DNA of 14,279 nucleotides from Chloroflexota bacterium. Lineage in GTDB: Bacteria > Chloroflexota > Dehalococcoidia > DSTF01 > RBG-16-68-14. A model generated the notes under the pieces. It did not search any database. It was not told the origin of the DNA and was given only the letters and a program-made list of their open reading frames with translations. This document shows positions 1 to 7,583 of the stretch, piece by piece. Where the stretch lies: positions 1-14,279 of the forward strand of contig JADFRJ010000035.1 of assembly GCA_022561355.1 (NCBI GenBank). Direction: 5' to 3'. The translations under genes and the position numbers were made by a program. Position 1 is the stretch's first letter, and every line of letters begins with the position of its first letter.

Positions 1-1130
1 AACATTCGCGTTCCGCGTGGCCCAGGACGTAGCAGGAGACCGACCGCCGCCGTGGCCATGACCGTCAAATAGCTAACATCCAAAAGCAGCCGCAACGGCT
101 CCCGGGTCCCGTTCGGTAGCGGGCGCTGGCCGAAGCTCGTCACCCAGCCGAGCACGTCGGAGTCGGGCCGCCAGAGCCATTCGATCTTGTCGCCAGCCAG
201 AGCGAGTTCATCCAGAGGATGCTCCAGGGCGTATTCGATCGCTCGGTCCCGACCAAGGTTGTTAAACAGGACCTCCCGCTCCTGAAACGTGATACCCGGC
301 TTCGCATCCCACAAGTCTTGCGGCACGATGTAACGTCCGGTTGAGTAGGGTGCGTGCCCAATCCGCAGGTTGTAGCCGAAGTTCGCCGACAGTGCGATAG
401 GAGAATCCATCTGGAGCAGGTTGCGGGCCGCCCATGGCGTGACCACCAAGGCAACCGCGGTACTCATGATGATGAGTAACCTCAGGACCGGCCTCAGTCG
501 CACACCTGTATAGGCTGCCCAGATCACGGCCATCGGTAGCAGGATCAGCGCCTGTCCTCGGAAGAGAGCGGCGAGACCGGCCAGAAGTCCGGCTGCGATG
601 AGTGGAAGAGGCCTGAACTCGCGATCTTCGTTCGAGCTATACAGCAAGAGTGCCAGCGAACTGGCAAACACCAATGTGAACATCGTCTCTGAGAGCAGCA
701 CCGGCGCCCAGAATACGAGGCTGGGCAGTAGGGCCGCGATAAGAGCCCCGGTCAGGCCTGCGGCTCCTCCGAACAGCCGCCTTCCGATGAGATAGATGGG
801 AATGACGGTGAGACTCCCAGCCACGACATTGACGGTCCGCGCGACGCTGATACTCTCACCGAACAGCCAGTAGGCTCCTCCCAGCACAAACGAGAACCCC
901 GGAGGCCAAAATGCGGTAGCGTCACCCCCCGGCAGGAACCCCAGTTCTGGATCGAACGTAACACTGTACCCCTGGCCGCGCGCGATGCTCAGTGCCGTGG
1001 CGTTGTAATACTCCGCGTCGGAAAGGAACGGCGGAACAGGGCTCGTCCAGTGCGCCCATGCGGCCCGGACGGCAAAAGCGAGCGCGACGATGGCTGCGAG
1101 AGCCAGGATCTTGCGAACGTTCGGCTTCAT
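1..1130 (-). CDS. GT39/ArnT-like membrane glycosyltransferase, 3' end cut by the window edge
   Basis: Open from ATG at 1130 to the window edge without a stop (376 complete codons), so the C-terminus is missing. The protein is strongly hydrophobic. It starts with a signal-anchor-like segment (residues 7-24), followed by the first periplasmic loop with the SDAEYY acidic motif (Asp38), typical of the metal/phosphate-binding Asp of GT-C enzymes of the PMT/ArnT type. Hydrophobic segments follow at about 100-115, 124-142, 148-164, 175-208 and 214-232. The SETMF stretch (147-151) and TPWAARN (231-237) also fit this family, which transfers sugars from polyprenyl-phosphate donors to lipid or protein acceptors on the outer face of the membrane. 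GAGGA sits 8 nt before the ATG. It begins 47 nt after the metallo-hydrolase stop and is probably co-transcribed with it. The acceptor cannot be deduced. Family membership is fairly sure, the substrate unknown. Confidence 0.82.
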   Translation of the reverse strand, partial: MKPNVRKILALAAIVALAFAVRAAWAHWTSPVPPFLSDAEYYNATALSIARGQGYSVTFDPELGFLPGGDATAFWPPGFSFVLGGAYWLFGESISVARTVNVVAGSLTVIPIYLIGRRLFGGAAGLTGALIAALLPSLVFWAPVLLSETMFTLVFASSLALLLYSSNEDREFRPLPLIAAGLLAGLAALFRGQALILLPMAVIWAAYTGVRLRPVLRLLIIMSTAVALVVTPWAARNLLQMDSPIALSANFGYNLRIGHAPYSTGRYIVPQDLWDAKPGITFQEREVLFNNLGRDRAIEYALEHPLDELALAGDKIEWLWRPDSDVLGWVTSFGQRPLPNGTREPLRLLLDVSYLTVMATAAVGLLLRPGPRGTRM

Positions 1131-1177
1131 GGTCGGTCCTCACCCGGCACTCCCAGCCTGAAGCGATACCGTCTCAG

Positions 1178-2167
1178 CTACAGTTCGAACCGCGTGCCGA
1201 CGCTGTTCTGGATGAACGCGTCTGGCAGCGTGGCGGCGAGCGCATGCACGGCGCGCCAGCCGGTGCAGTGCGCGGGCACGACCACTTCGGGCGCGAACGC
1301 GGCCAGCGCCTCGCACGTCGCCGGGATGATCGGCTCGAACACGGGGCCGCTGAGGTGGAAGCCGCCCAACACGGCGTAGACCTCGTCGACGCCCGTCAGC
1401 TTTCGCGCGTAGCGCACGATATTGACGATGCCCGAGTGCCCGCAGCCGGTCAGGATCACGAGGCCCTTGCCGCGCACGTTGGCGATCAGCGCCTGGTCAT
1501 CGAGGATCAGCGGGTCGGGCTGCCATTCGCCATCGCGCAGCGCCTGATGGACCGGGAAGCCCTGCTCGAACTCGGTCGTGCGGTCGACTTCGCCCGTGAT
1601 GAGCAGCGAGTTCTGGAAGAGGAACGAAGGCTGGCGCTGCTCGATGATCTCGAAGCCCGCGCCCACGAGGGCGCTCTTGCTCGTCGACGGCAGCTCGAAC
1701 GGCTCGCGCCCGGGGATGGCGACGCGGCGCTGCGACCAGAACTCGGGGTGGATCATCACCGGCAGGTTCGTCTTGCCGAGCTGGCGCACAAGGCCGTCGA
1801 TGCCGGTCGTGTGGTCGAAGTGGCCGTGGCTGAGGACGATCGCCTCGATGTCCTTCGCATCGAGGCTCAGGCGGCGCATGTTTCCAATGAGGCCATCGGG
1901 CGTGATGCCGGCGTCGAAGAGGAGGCGATGCTCCTGGTCGCCCTTTGCGACCGACACCAGCGCCGAGAAGCCGTGCTCCGCGAGCGGCACGTCGGCCGTC
2001 GGGCGGTCGAGGAAGGCCGCACTGAGCTGGGGTGGGTCTCCATCGCCGAACCCGGCGCGCTTCGCCGGGCCCTGGTCCTGCAGGAGCATGTCGCTGACGT
2101 TGTCGATCAGCGTCGTGATGTGGAGCGCGTCGACAGGTTCGAGCGGAATTGTTGGGGCGCCCGACAT
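1178..2167 (-). CDS. Metallo-beta-lactamase-fold hydrolase, COG1237 type
   Basis: A 329-residue cytosolic protein with a complete metallo-beta-lactamase metal site: HGHFDH at residues 114-119, His in TGCGHSG (244), GGFHL (His271) and PAHCTGW (His300). The length, the TGCGHSG and PAHCTGW motifs and the N-terminal LIDN start resemble COG1237, the group of archaeal MJ0301 annotated as a dihydropterin-ribofuranosyl-aminobenzene phosphate synthase. In bacteria the role of this group is not settled, so I call only a metal-dependent hydrolase. The upstream CoA-transferase stop is directly followed by GTG-ATG; the ATG at 2167 is preferred because the sequence then begins MSGAP, but GTG at 2170 is possible. 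The one-to-three-nt junction shows translational coupling with the CoA-transferase, so a joint role in acyl-CoA or organic-acid metabolism is possible. A longer plus-strand frame covering this gene is antisense noise. Confidence 0.88.
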   Translation of the reverse strand: MSGAPTIPLEPVDALHITTLIDNVSDMLLQDQGPAKRAGFGDGDPPQLSAAFLDRPTADVPLAEHGFSALVSVAKGDQEHRLLFDAGITPDGLIGNMRRLSLDAKDIEAIVLSHGHFDHTTGIDGLVRQLGKTNLPVMIHPEFWSQRRVAIPGREPFELPSTSKSALVGAGFEIIEQRQPSFLFQNSLLITGEVDRTTEFEQGFPVHQALRDGEWQPDPLILDDQALIANVRGKGLVILTGCGHSGIVNIVRYARKLTGVDEVYAVLGGFHLSGPVFEPIIPATCEALAAFAPEVVVPAHCTGWRAVHALAATLPDAFIQNSVGTRFEL

Positions 2168-2170
2168 CAC

Positions 2171-4600
2171 CTATTCCAGCACGCCCGCGGCGGCCAAATC
2201 CGCGATGCGGTCCGTGTTATAGCCTAAGATCGTCTCGAGCACATGGAAGTTGTGCTGCCCGAACGTGGGTGCGGAGTGTTCGATCTTCGCAGGCGTGCGC
2301 GACAGCCGGAAGCGCGATCCTTCGACCGTCGTGGTGCCGTGGATCTCGTGCTCCAGCTCAACGAAGTGGCCGCGATGCACCAATTGCGGGTCGCGCAGCG
2401 CCTCGGCGCTGTCCTGCACGGCATGCGCGGCCACACCTCGCGCCTGGAGGAGCGTCTCCGCCTCGCCGTTCTCGCGCTCGCGCGTCCACTCGCTCACGAT
2501 AGCGTCCAGCTCATCCTGGTTCGCGAGCCGTTCGGCGAGCGTCGCAAAACGCTTGTCTGAGGCGAGTCCGGGCTGTCCGATCACATCGCACAGTGCGCGC
2601 CACTGCTCGTCATCGCGGACGGCAATCGCCACCCAGCGATTGTCTCCCGCCGCGGGGTAGACGCCGTGTGGCGCCATGTGCCGGTCGCGGTTGCCCTCGC
2701 GGCCCTGGACATGCCCGTTGACGCCGTAATCGAGCAGGGCGGGCGTGAGGAAGTGCAGCGACGCCTCCGCCTGCGAGAAGTCGATGTACTGGCCCTGTCC
2801 TGTGCGGTCGCGGTGGTCGAGCGCCGCGAGGATCGAGGCGACAGTGAAGCGCGGCGAGACGTAGTCGGTGTACGCTCCCACCATCGCCGGGTCGCGGTCA
2901 GGCCAGCCGATGATCGAGTTGAAGCCGGCCAACGCCGCCCCCATGGTACCGAAGCCCGCGAACATCGCGAGCGGCCCGGTCTGGCCGAAGAGGTTGCTGC
3001 TGAGCATGACAATGTCCGGCTTTAGTTTCTTCAGCGAATGGTAGTCTAACCCCCAGGCGCGCATTGCCTTAGGCGAGAACGATTCGGTGACGACATCCGC
3101 CCAGCGCACGAGATCGCGGGCCACGGCGCGTCCCTCCTCCTTCGTCAGGTCGAGCGTCATGCCGAGCTTCCCGGCGTTCATGTTTTGGTAGAGCCCGGAG
3201 TTTTCCGCCCCCGCCTCGCCTTTGTGCATAGGCGCGAGGCCGCGGGCGGTGTCGACACTCGTTGTCGACTCGACGCGCACGACTGTTGCGCCGTAGTCGA
3301 CCAGCACCCGTGTCGAGGCCGGTCCGGCCATCACCCACATGAAGTCGAGCACCTTCACGTCCGCAAGTGGTGCCTCGTCCGAGCTGTTCGAGCCGCCGGT
3401 CGCTCTCGGCGATGGTGTCACATCGACATCGGCGCTCAGCACCTCGGCGTTGTGCTCGCCGATGGCTGGCGCGTCCCGGCGGTACTCGATCGGCGTTTCG
3501 CTGAATTTCGCGAACGGTCCGGGATGGCGGACGGAGCGCCCGGACTGCTGGACGTCACGCCAGTAGTCGCGCGCGGTGAACTGTTCAGTCGATGCCAGCT
3601 CGTCGATCGTCGCCATCGGCGCGATCAGCAGGCGACGCTCGAGTGCCGCCTCCTGTAGTTCGGCCTTCGTCTTCGTGGCGGTGAACTCGCGGATCAGTCC
3701 GAGCACGCGGCCGTACTCTTGGGGCGACTCCTCGCCTGAGGTCAGAAGCGCTGTGTAGCCGATCCAGTCCTTGTCGCGCGTTGCCTCGTCACAGAAGTCC
3801 TCTTCGTGCATCCATTCCATCAGCCGCCGTGAGAACGGGCCGATGGCGCCGAAGAGGAACAGGAGCGAGATGTGGCCGTCCTTCGCCGGCCACACGAGCG
3901 GGATAGGCAGGCCGCCCATCTTGATGCCCCCGGTGACGCGCTGCGACTCTTGCTCGCCGATGGCCGCGCTTAGGATCAACGACTGGTTGGCTTGTGCCAC
4001 CGCCTGTTGCGCCGACGCATCTACGTGCTGGCCCAGTCCTGAGCGTTGCCGCTCGCGGTGTGCAATGAGCGCCGCGCCAGCGGCATCGGCGCTGGCGTGC
4101 AGGTACGCTTGCGGGACGCTGAAGCGCACAGGCGCGCGGTCCGCATCGCCGATGTCTTGGACGGCCGCGGCGTGGACGATCAGGTCGCTCTCGGCGTAGC
4201 CGGCCTTCGGGCCGGTCTGCCCGAAGGCGCTGATCGAGACGTACACCAACGCTGGATTCACCTTCGCGAGCGCCTCGTAGCCCAGGCCCAACTCGGCCAT
4301 GCGGCCCGGCAGTTCGGACTCGATCAGGAAGTGCGCTCCTCTGGCCAGTCGCAGCAGATGATCACGGCCCTCGTCTGTCGTGATGTCGAGCGTGACCGAC
4401 CGCTTGTTGCGGGCGTATGCCCACCAGTAGAGCGAGCGTTCGGGGCCTGGCTGGTCGTCCACGAAGGGGCCGAGCTTCCGCGCGGAGTTTCCGCCGGGCG
4501 GCTCAATGGCGATCACGTCAGCGCCGAGGTCGGCCAGCATCTGGCCGCAGAGGATGCCGCGCTCGTTCGTGAGGTCTAGGACGCGATATGGACTGAGCAT
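2171..4600 (-). CDS. Double-length CaiB/BaiF (family III) CoA-transferase, two fused domains
   Basis: An 809-residue protein made of two complete family III CoA-transferase units, twice the usual length of about 400. Unit 1 covers residues 1-390: RVLDLTNERGILCGQMLADLGADVI at the start, FGQTGP at 126-131, and the segment GQHVDAS placing the likely catalytic Asp at 194. A Ser/Gly/Pro-rich linker (391-412) leads to unit 2 (413-809), with VKVLDFMWVMAGP, FGQTGP at 538-543, and GQYIDFS placing Asp607. Family III enzymes move CoA between carboxylic acids through a mixed anhydride on this Asp. Both halves keep it, so neither looks degenerate. Substrates cannot be read from the sequence. A strong Shine-Dalgarno GGGAGG (4608-4613) lies 7 nt before the ATG, under a promoter at 4655-4684. 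It is the first gene of a likely operon with the metallo-hydrolase and the membrane glycosyltransferase. Confidence 0.93.
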   Translation of the reverse strand: MLSPYRVLDLTNERGILCGQMLADLGADVIAIEPPGGNSARKLGPFVDDQPGPERSLYWWAYARNKRSVTLDITTDEGRDHLLRLARGAHFLIESELPGRMAELGLGYEALAKVNPALVYVSISAFGQTGPKAGYAESDLIVHAAAVQDIGDADRAPVRFSVPQAYLHASADAAGAALIAHRERQRSGLGQHVDASAQQAVAQANQSLILSAAIGEQESQRVTGGIKMGGLPIPLVWPAKDGHISLLFLFGAIGPFSRRLMEWMHEEDFCDEATRDKDWIGYTALLTSGEESPQEYGRVLGLIREFTATKTKAELQEAALERRLLIAPMATIDELASTEQFTARDYWRDVQQSGRSVRHPGPFAKFSETPIEYRRDAPAIGEHNAEVLSADVDVTPSPRATGGSNSSDEAPLADVKVLDFMWVMAGPASTRVLVDYGATVVRVESTTSVDTARGLAPMHKGEAGAENSGLYQNMNAGKLGMTLDLTKEEGRAVARDLVRWADVVTESFSPKAMRAWGLDYHSLKKLKPDIVMLSSNLFGQTGPLAMFAGFGTMGAALAGFNSIIGWPDRDPAMVGAYTDYVSPRFTVASILAALDHRDRTGQGQYIDFSQAEASLHFLTPALLDYGVNGHVQGREGNRDRHMAPHGVYPAAGDNRWVAIAVRDDEQWRALCDVIGQPGLASDKRFATLAERLANQDELDAIVSEWTRERENGEAETLLQARGVAAHAVQDSAEALRDPQLVHRGHFVELEHEIHGTTTVEGSRFRLSRTPAKIEHSAPTFGQHNFHVLETILGYNTDRIADLAAAGVLE

Positions 4601-4654
4601 TGCTGTGCCTCCCTGCGAAAAAGGGCATCCTGGTGCCCCGGGGCGTTAGGCGGG

Positions 4655-4684
4655 AAGATAGCACCGGCAGGGGAGCCCTGTCAA
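4655..4684 (-). promoter_or_regulatory. Sigma70-like promoter for the CoA-transferase operon
   Basis: On the minus strand TTGACA (4679-4684) is followed after 18 nt by TATCTT (4655-4660); CTATCT with a 17-nt spacer is the alternative register. It would give a leader of about 45-50 nt ending in the GGGAGG site of the CoA-transferase gene. The -35 box and the next bases (TTGACAGG) recur at the promoters proposed at 8751-8779 and 14149-14177. Confidence 0.6.
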
Positions 4685-4693
4685 CGAGCGCTT

Positions 4694-4738
4694 CTAGTAT
4701 TCGCTGACGCCGGTGAACGACCACGTGGCGATCTTCAG
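4694..4738 (-). pseudogene. Relic of a second tldE 3' end (last 14 codons plus stop)
   Basis: Read on the minus strand, this segment gives LKIATWSFTGVSEY and a TAG stop, matching the last 14 residues of the intact TldE (MKIAKWSFTGVSEY, stop TAA) that ends at 4973. The two copies share a 22-nt and a 12-nt identical run. In the last four codons they differ only at synonymous or stop-synonymous positions (TAC/TAT, GAA/GAG, TAG/TAA), with one Lys/Thr change further in. No coding sequence continues upstream of the relic: the frame enters a palindrome and REP-like repeats. The pattern suggests the remnant of a diverged tldE paralogue, most of which was lost or replaced, more than a fresh copying event. 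Confidence 0.7.
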
Positions 4739-4742
4739 CGGG

Positions 4743-4758
4743 TCAGGCCTTGGCCTGA
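4743..4758. repeat. Perfect palindrome, 7-bp arms
   Basis: TCAGGCC-TT-GGCCTGA, directly beside the tldE relic. It could form a small hairpin in RNA, but no T-tract follows on either strand, so I do not call it a terminator. It lies at the border between the relic and the repeat-filled segment. Confidence 0.5.
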
Positions 4759-4775
4759 AGGACGGTCGTCCATTC

Positions 4776-4798
4776 CATCCTGAGCCTGTCGAAGGATG
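4776..4798. repeat. Short interspersed repeat of the CATCCTGAGCCTGTCGAAGGATG type
   Basis: A 23-nt near-palindrome with CATCCT/AGGATG arms. I recognise this sequence as a common interspersed intergenic repeat of environmental bacterial genomes; its translated minus-strand frame shows the typical FDRLRM string. It lies in the spacer between the tldE relic and the intact tldE end and carries no gene. Confidence 0.55.
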
Positions 4799-4832
4799 CC
4801 ACGGCACTCCAATCGACGGTCACGCGCTTTCC

Positions 4833-4957
4833 GTCATTCCGAGCACCAGCGAGGAATCTAGCCCGCCGGCGAGGCGCTGCTGGTAGTCGATGACGCGGAT
4901 GGGAGATTCTTCGCCCTCCCCGCCGGTCTGACCCCGCCCCGCTCGGCTCAGAATGAC
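4833..4957. repeat. REP/MITE-like inverted-repeat element
   Basis: The ends GTCATTCCGAGC (4833-4844) and GCTCAGAATGAC (4946-4957) are inverted copies matching at 11 of 12 positions. Inside them GAGGAATCT (4851-4859) and AGATTCTTC (4904-4912) form a second inverted pair, 8 of 9. The 125-nt element can fold into a long interrupted hairpin. GTCATTCnGAGC...GAnGAATCT is a familiar interspersed repeat in environmental bacterial genomes. It encodes nothing and sits immediately downstream of tldE, where it may affect transcript ends. Confidence 0.65.
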
Positions 4958-4972
4958 ATTCGGGGGTGCGCC

Positions 4973-6316
4973 TTAATACTCGCTGACGCCGGTGAACGAC
5001 CACTTGGCGATCTTCATCGCCGGTACGCGGCTCACGCCTGCGATCGCATGGTGAAGCATCGAGTCCTTGCCAATCGCCTCCACGCGGTTCATCGCCTCCA
5101 GGTAGCTCTGCGTGAAGCGCAGGTTCTTGATCGGGCTGGTGATCTTGCCATCCTCGATCAGGAACGTGCCATCGCGCGTCATGCCCGTGACGACGACGTT
5201 GAGCGGATGGACGGGGCGCGTGTACCAAAAGCGGCTGACGTAGACGCCGCGTTTCGTCGATTCGATCATCTCTTCAATTGTGGCGTCGCCCGTGGTGAGG
5301 AACATGTTTGAAGGCACGGGCCCGAAGGTGCTGCCGGCGGGAAGGGCGTGGCCGGTCGTTTCGCGGTCATCCGCATCCTTACCGGCGGTGTAGGTGTCCC
5401 AGACGACGCCCTTCGCGATGCCGTCCTCGACGAACGTGACCGGCTGCCGCGGCACGCCCTCGAAATCGAACGGGTTCGGGGAGCCTTCCAGCGAGAGGCC
5501 ATCGTCGTAGAGGGTGATGTTCTCGCCCATCACCTGCTCGCCGATGCGGCCGGCCATGAAGCTGCGCTTCTCCTGGTACGCCTGCGCGCCGAACGAGAGG
5601 TAGGCGAAGAAGTCGAGGATGTCGGCCACGGCGTACTCCTGAAAGACGACGTCGTAATCGCCGGGCGGCAGCTCTGTCTGGTTGATGTTCCTGAGCGCGG
5701 TATCGACGGCCTCTTTGGCGATCGCCTCGCCATCGATATCGCCGACGTCAGGGCTGACGCGCTCGGCATGGCCGGAGCCGTGCTCGCTCATGACGACCGT
5801 GTTGACGTCGGCGAGCGTGTCGCGCTGGTAGGCAAAGGTGCCGAGCGAGTTGGCGACCGCGATCTCTGTCGAGGCTGTGCGGAAGGCGCCGGCCGCGGTC
5901 AGCCCGGCGCGTGATGCGGCGTCGCAGATCTGTGCGACGACGGCCGCGCGCTCCTCCGGACCCGTCCGCGCCGTGCGTTCGACATAGGCATCGGCCTCCT
6001 TGATGGGCTGTGGCGAGGGCAGCGAATGGAAGTCGGCGTTTTCGCGCTGGTGGCGGGCGAGGTTCAGCGCGCGGTCCACGACGTTCTTCAGCCCGTCGTC
6101 GGACGTATCGTTGCTGGAGGCGACGCCGATCTTCTTGCCGATGATGCTGCGCACGCGGATGTCGAGGTCCTGCTGCTCGACGTTCTGGTGGATGTAGTTG
6201 TTGGCGAAACGGGTCAGCGCGCTGTGAGGCGCGACGACGACGATCTCCGTCTGGTCGGCCTGGCTCATCTCCAGCGCGCGGTCTGCCAGCTTCTTGAGTT
6301 CCTCTTGGCCGAGCAT
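4973..6316 (-). CDS. tldE: TldE/PmbA-type subunit of the TldD/TldE metalloprotease
   Basis: A 447-residue protein of the TldD/PmbA (U62) family. Typical features are ALTRFANNYIHQN near the start (33-45), GKKIGVASSND (60-70), the glycine-rich SEHGSGHAE (177-185) and the C-terminal half with FGPVPSNMFL (331-340) and IEDGKITSPIKNLRF (387-401). At the position where TldD carries its HExxxH zinc motif this protein reads VVFQEYAVAD (223-232), so both zinc histidines are absent. That is the hallmark of the TldE half, which pairs with TldD in a heterodimeric protease that degrades unfolded peptides, matures microcin B17 and other peptides, and affects CcdA turnover in E. coli. The ATG has a strong GGAGGTG site inside the end of the amidohydrolase gene, with a 2-nt gap between genes. 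The last 14 codons recur as a relic at 4694-4738. Confidence 0.93.
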   Translation of the reverse strand: MLGQEELKKLADRALEMSQADQTEIVVVAPHSALTRFANNYIHQNVEQQDLDIRVRSIIGKKIGVASSNDTSDDGLKNVVDRALNLARHQRENADFHSLPSPQPIKEADAYVERTARTGPEERAAVVAQICDAASRAGLTAAGAFRTASTEIAVANSLGTFAYQRDTLADVNTVVMSEHGSGHAERVSPDVGDIDGEAIAKEAVDTALRNINQTELPPGDYDVVFQEYAVADILDFFAYLSFGAQAYQEKRSFMAGRIGEQVMGENITLYDDGLSLEGSPNPFDFEGVPRQPVTFVEDGIAKGVVWDTYTAGKDADDRETTGHALPAGSTFGPVPSNMFLTTGDATIEEMIESTKRGVYVSRFWYTRPVHPLNVVVTGMTRDGTFLIEDGKITSPIKNLRFTQSYLEAMNRVEAIGKDSMLHHAIAGVSRVPAMKIAKWSFTGVSEY

Positions 6317-6318
6317 TG

Positions 6319-7164
6319 CTACACCTCCAGCTTCAGGAGCCGCTTTGCGTTGTCGATCAGGATCTTCTGCGTGACGTCTTCGTTGAATCCGAGGGCGGCG
6401 AAGTCGTTGAGCCAGCGCTCAGGGCTGATAACAGGGTAGTCGGACCCGAACATGACCTTGTCCTGGATCAGCGTCTTGGCGTACTGGACGAGCAGCGGCG
6501 AGAAGTACTTCGGCGACCAGCCGGAGAGGTCCATATGGACGTTGGGCTTGTGCACAAGCATCGCGAGCTGTTCGTCCTGCCAGGGGAAGCTGGGGTGGGC
6601 CATGATGATCGTCAGCTCCGGGAAGTCGGCGGCGACGTCATCGATGTAGGGGATGGGCCGCGCGTACTTCAGTTTGATACCACCGCCGCCGGGCTGCCCG
6701 ACGCCGACGCCCGTCGTGCCGGTGTGGAAGAGGACGATCAACCCCAGGCGCTGGGCGGCCTCCCACAACGGGTAGAATCGCTGGTCGTTCGGGAAGAACT
6801 GCTGCTGCTGCGGGTGGAACTTGAGCCCCAGCAGGCCCAACTCCTTGGCGCAGCGCTCCGCTTCGCGGACGGCAATCGCACCCTTCCACGGGTCGACGCT
6901 GCCGAAGCCGGCGAACTGTTTTGGATAACGCTGGACGACTTCGGCGATAAAGTCGTTCGGGATCGGCTTGGAGCCGGAGGCCGTCTCGAAATCGATCTGG
7001 AAGAGCACGCCGAAGATGTCCAGCTCGGCGTACATCTCGGCCATCTCTTCGGGCGTCGAATGCGAGACAGCCGAGCGGAAGTACTTCGCGATCTCCGGGT
7101 CGTCGGTCAGCGTGCGGCGGCCGGGCATGGGCGGATGGATGTGGATGTCGATCGCGCGGACCAT
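6319..7164 (-). CDS. Amidohydrolase family 2 (COG2159) metal-dependent hydrolase or decarboxylase
   Basis: A 281-residue TIM-barrel metalloenzyme. The HxH metal motif lies at the N-terminus (IDIHIHPP, His8 and His10), with further expected ligands at His117 (LKFHP), His147 (LFHTGT), His190 (MAHPSFPW) and Asp242 (FGSDYP). These fit the amidohydrolase-2 family, which includes ACMSD, gamma-resorcylate decarboxylase and hydrolases of cyclic ketones or acyl-CoA esters. The sequence does not decide between decarboxylation and hydrolysis. A Q-run (119-122) follows the His117 site. AAGGAG precedes the ATG, and the gene lies 2 nt after the zincin gene and 2 nt before tldE, so the three are almost certainly one transcript. 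No clear biochemical link to TldE is known to me. Confidence 0.9.
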   Translation of the reverse strand: MVRAIDIHIHPPMPGRRTLTDDPEIAKYFRSAVSHSTPEEMAEMYAELDIFGVLFQIDFETASGSKPIPNDFIAEVVQRYPKQFAGFGSVDPWKGAIAVREAERCAKELGLLGLKFHPQQQQFFPNDQRFYPLWEAAQRLGLIVLFHTGTTGVGVGQPGGGGIKLKYARPIPYIDDVAADFPELTIIMAHPSFPWQDEQLAMLVHKPNVHMDLSGWSPKYFSPLLVQYAKTLIQDKVMFGSDYPVISPERWLNDFAALGFNEDVTQKILIDNAKRLLKLEV

Positions 7165-7166
7165 GG

Positions 7167-7550
7167 CTACTGCTCCTTGTGGCGTTCGGCCTCGATCTCG
7201 TCGAGGCGCTCGTCACTGATACCGAAGTGGTGGGCGACTTCATGGATCACCGTGTCGCGCACGCGGTCGACGAGGGCGTCCTCGTTGCGGGAGATGCGCT
7301 CGAGCGGGCGCTGGAAGATGATAATGCGGTCGGGCATGACCATGTTGTAGCCGGACGTGCGCCTGGTGAGCGGGATGCCCACGTAGAGGCCGAGGAGTGT
7401 GTGGCCGTGCGGTACGCCGGCAGCCGAGAGCTGTTGGGGACTCGGGACGTCCTGCACCTCGATGTCGACGTTACTCATCCGGGCGTGGATCTCATCGGGG
7501 ATTAGGTCGAGGCCGCGCCGGACCAGCTCTTCGAAACGCTCCAGCTCCAT
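7167..7550 (-). CDS. Small zincin, possible metallopeptidase (Zincin_1/COG3824-like)
   Basis: A 127-residue single-domain protein with HEVAHHFG at residues 103-110, an HExxH zinc motif, followed by SDERLDEIE, which offers the third ligand. The SGYNMVMPDRIIIFQRPLER segment (66-85) and overall length match the small Zincin_1 family of predicted zinc peptidases. Members are soluble and mostly uncharacterised; actual proteolysis is inferred from the motif. No good Shine-Dalgarno is seen before the ATG. The vapC stop (7584-7586) lies in the same frame 11 codons upstream, so translation may depend on termination of vapC. The 33-nt gap to vapC holds no separate promoter I can defend. It is followed by the amidohydrolase after 2 nt. 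Confidence 0.86.
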   Translation of the reverse strand: MELERFEELVRRGLDLIPDEIHARMSNVDIEVQDVPSPQQLSAAGVPHGHTLLGLYVGIPLTRRTSGYNMVMPDRIIIFQRPLERISRNEDALVDRVRDTVIHEVAHHFGISDERLDEIEAERHKEQ

Positions 7551-7583
7551 AGGCGCATGATAGCTAGCAGCTTCGCCCGGGCG

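Noticed and set aside
992..2227. 411-codon open frame on the plus strand, longer than the metallo-hydrolase gene it overlaps
   Set aside because: It is arginine- and alanine-rich with no recognisable motif, and the opposite strand carries a complete metallo-beta-lactamase metal site coupled to its neighbour. Antisense frames of this kind are common in GC-rich genes.
4743..4758. Intrinsic terminator
   Set aside because: The hairpin is good but neither strand has a following T-tract. I found no convincing intrinsic terminator in the window.
4743..5228. 161-codon minus-strand frame across the repeats and the tldE 3' end
   Set aside because: It reads the wrong frame of tldE and then translates the interspersed repeats, giving the FDRLRM string typical of such repeats. 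No start signal is present.
6316..7350. 344-codon open frame on the plus strand over the amidohydrolase
   Set aside because: The minus strand encodes a full amidohydrolase with all metal ligands and a Shine-Dalgarno; the plus frame has low-complexity composition and spans two genes.
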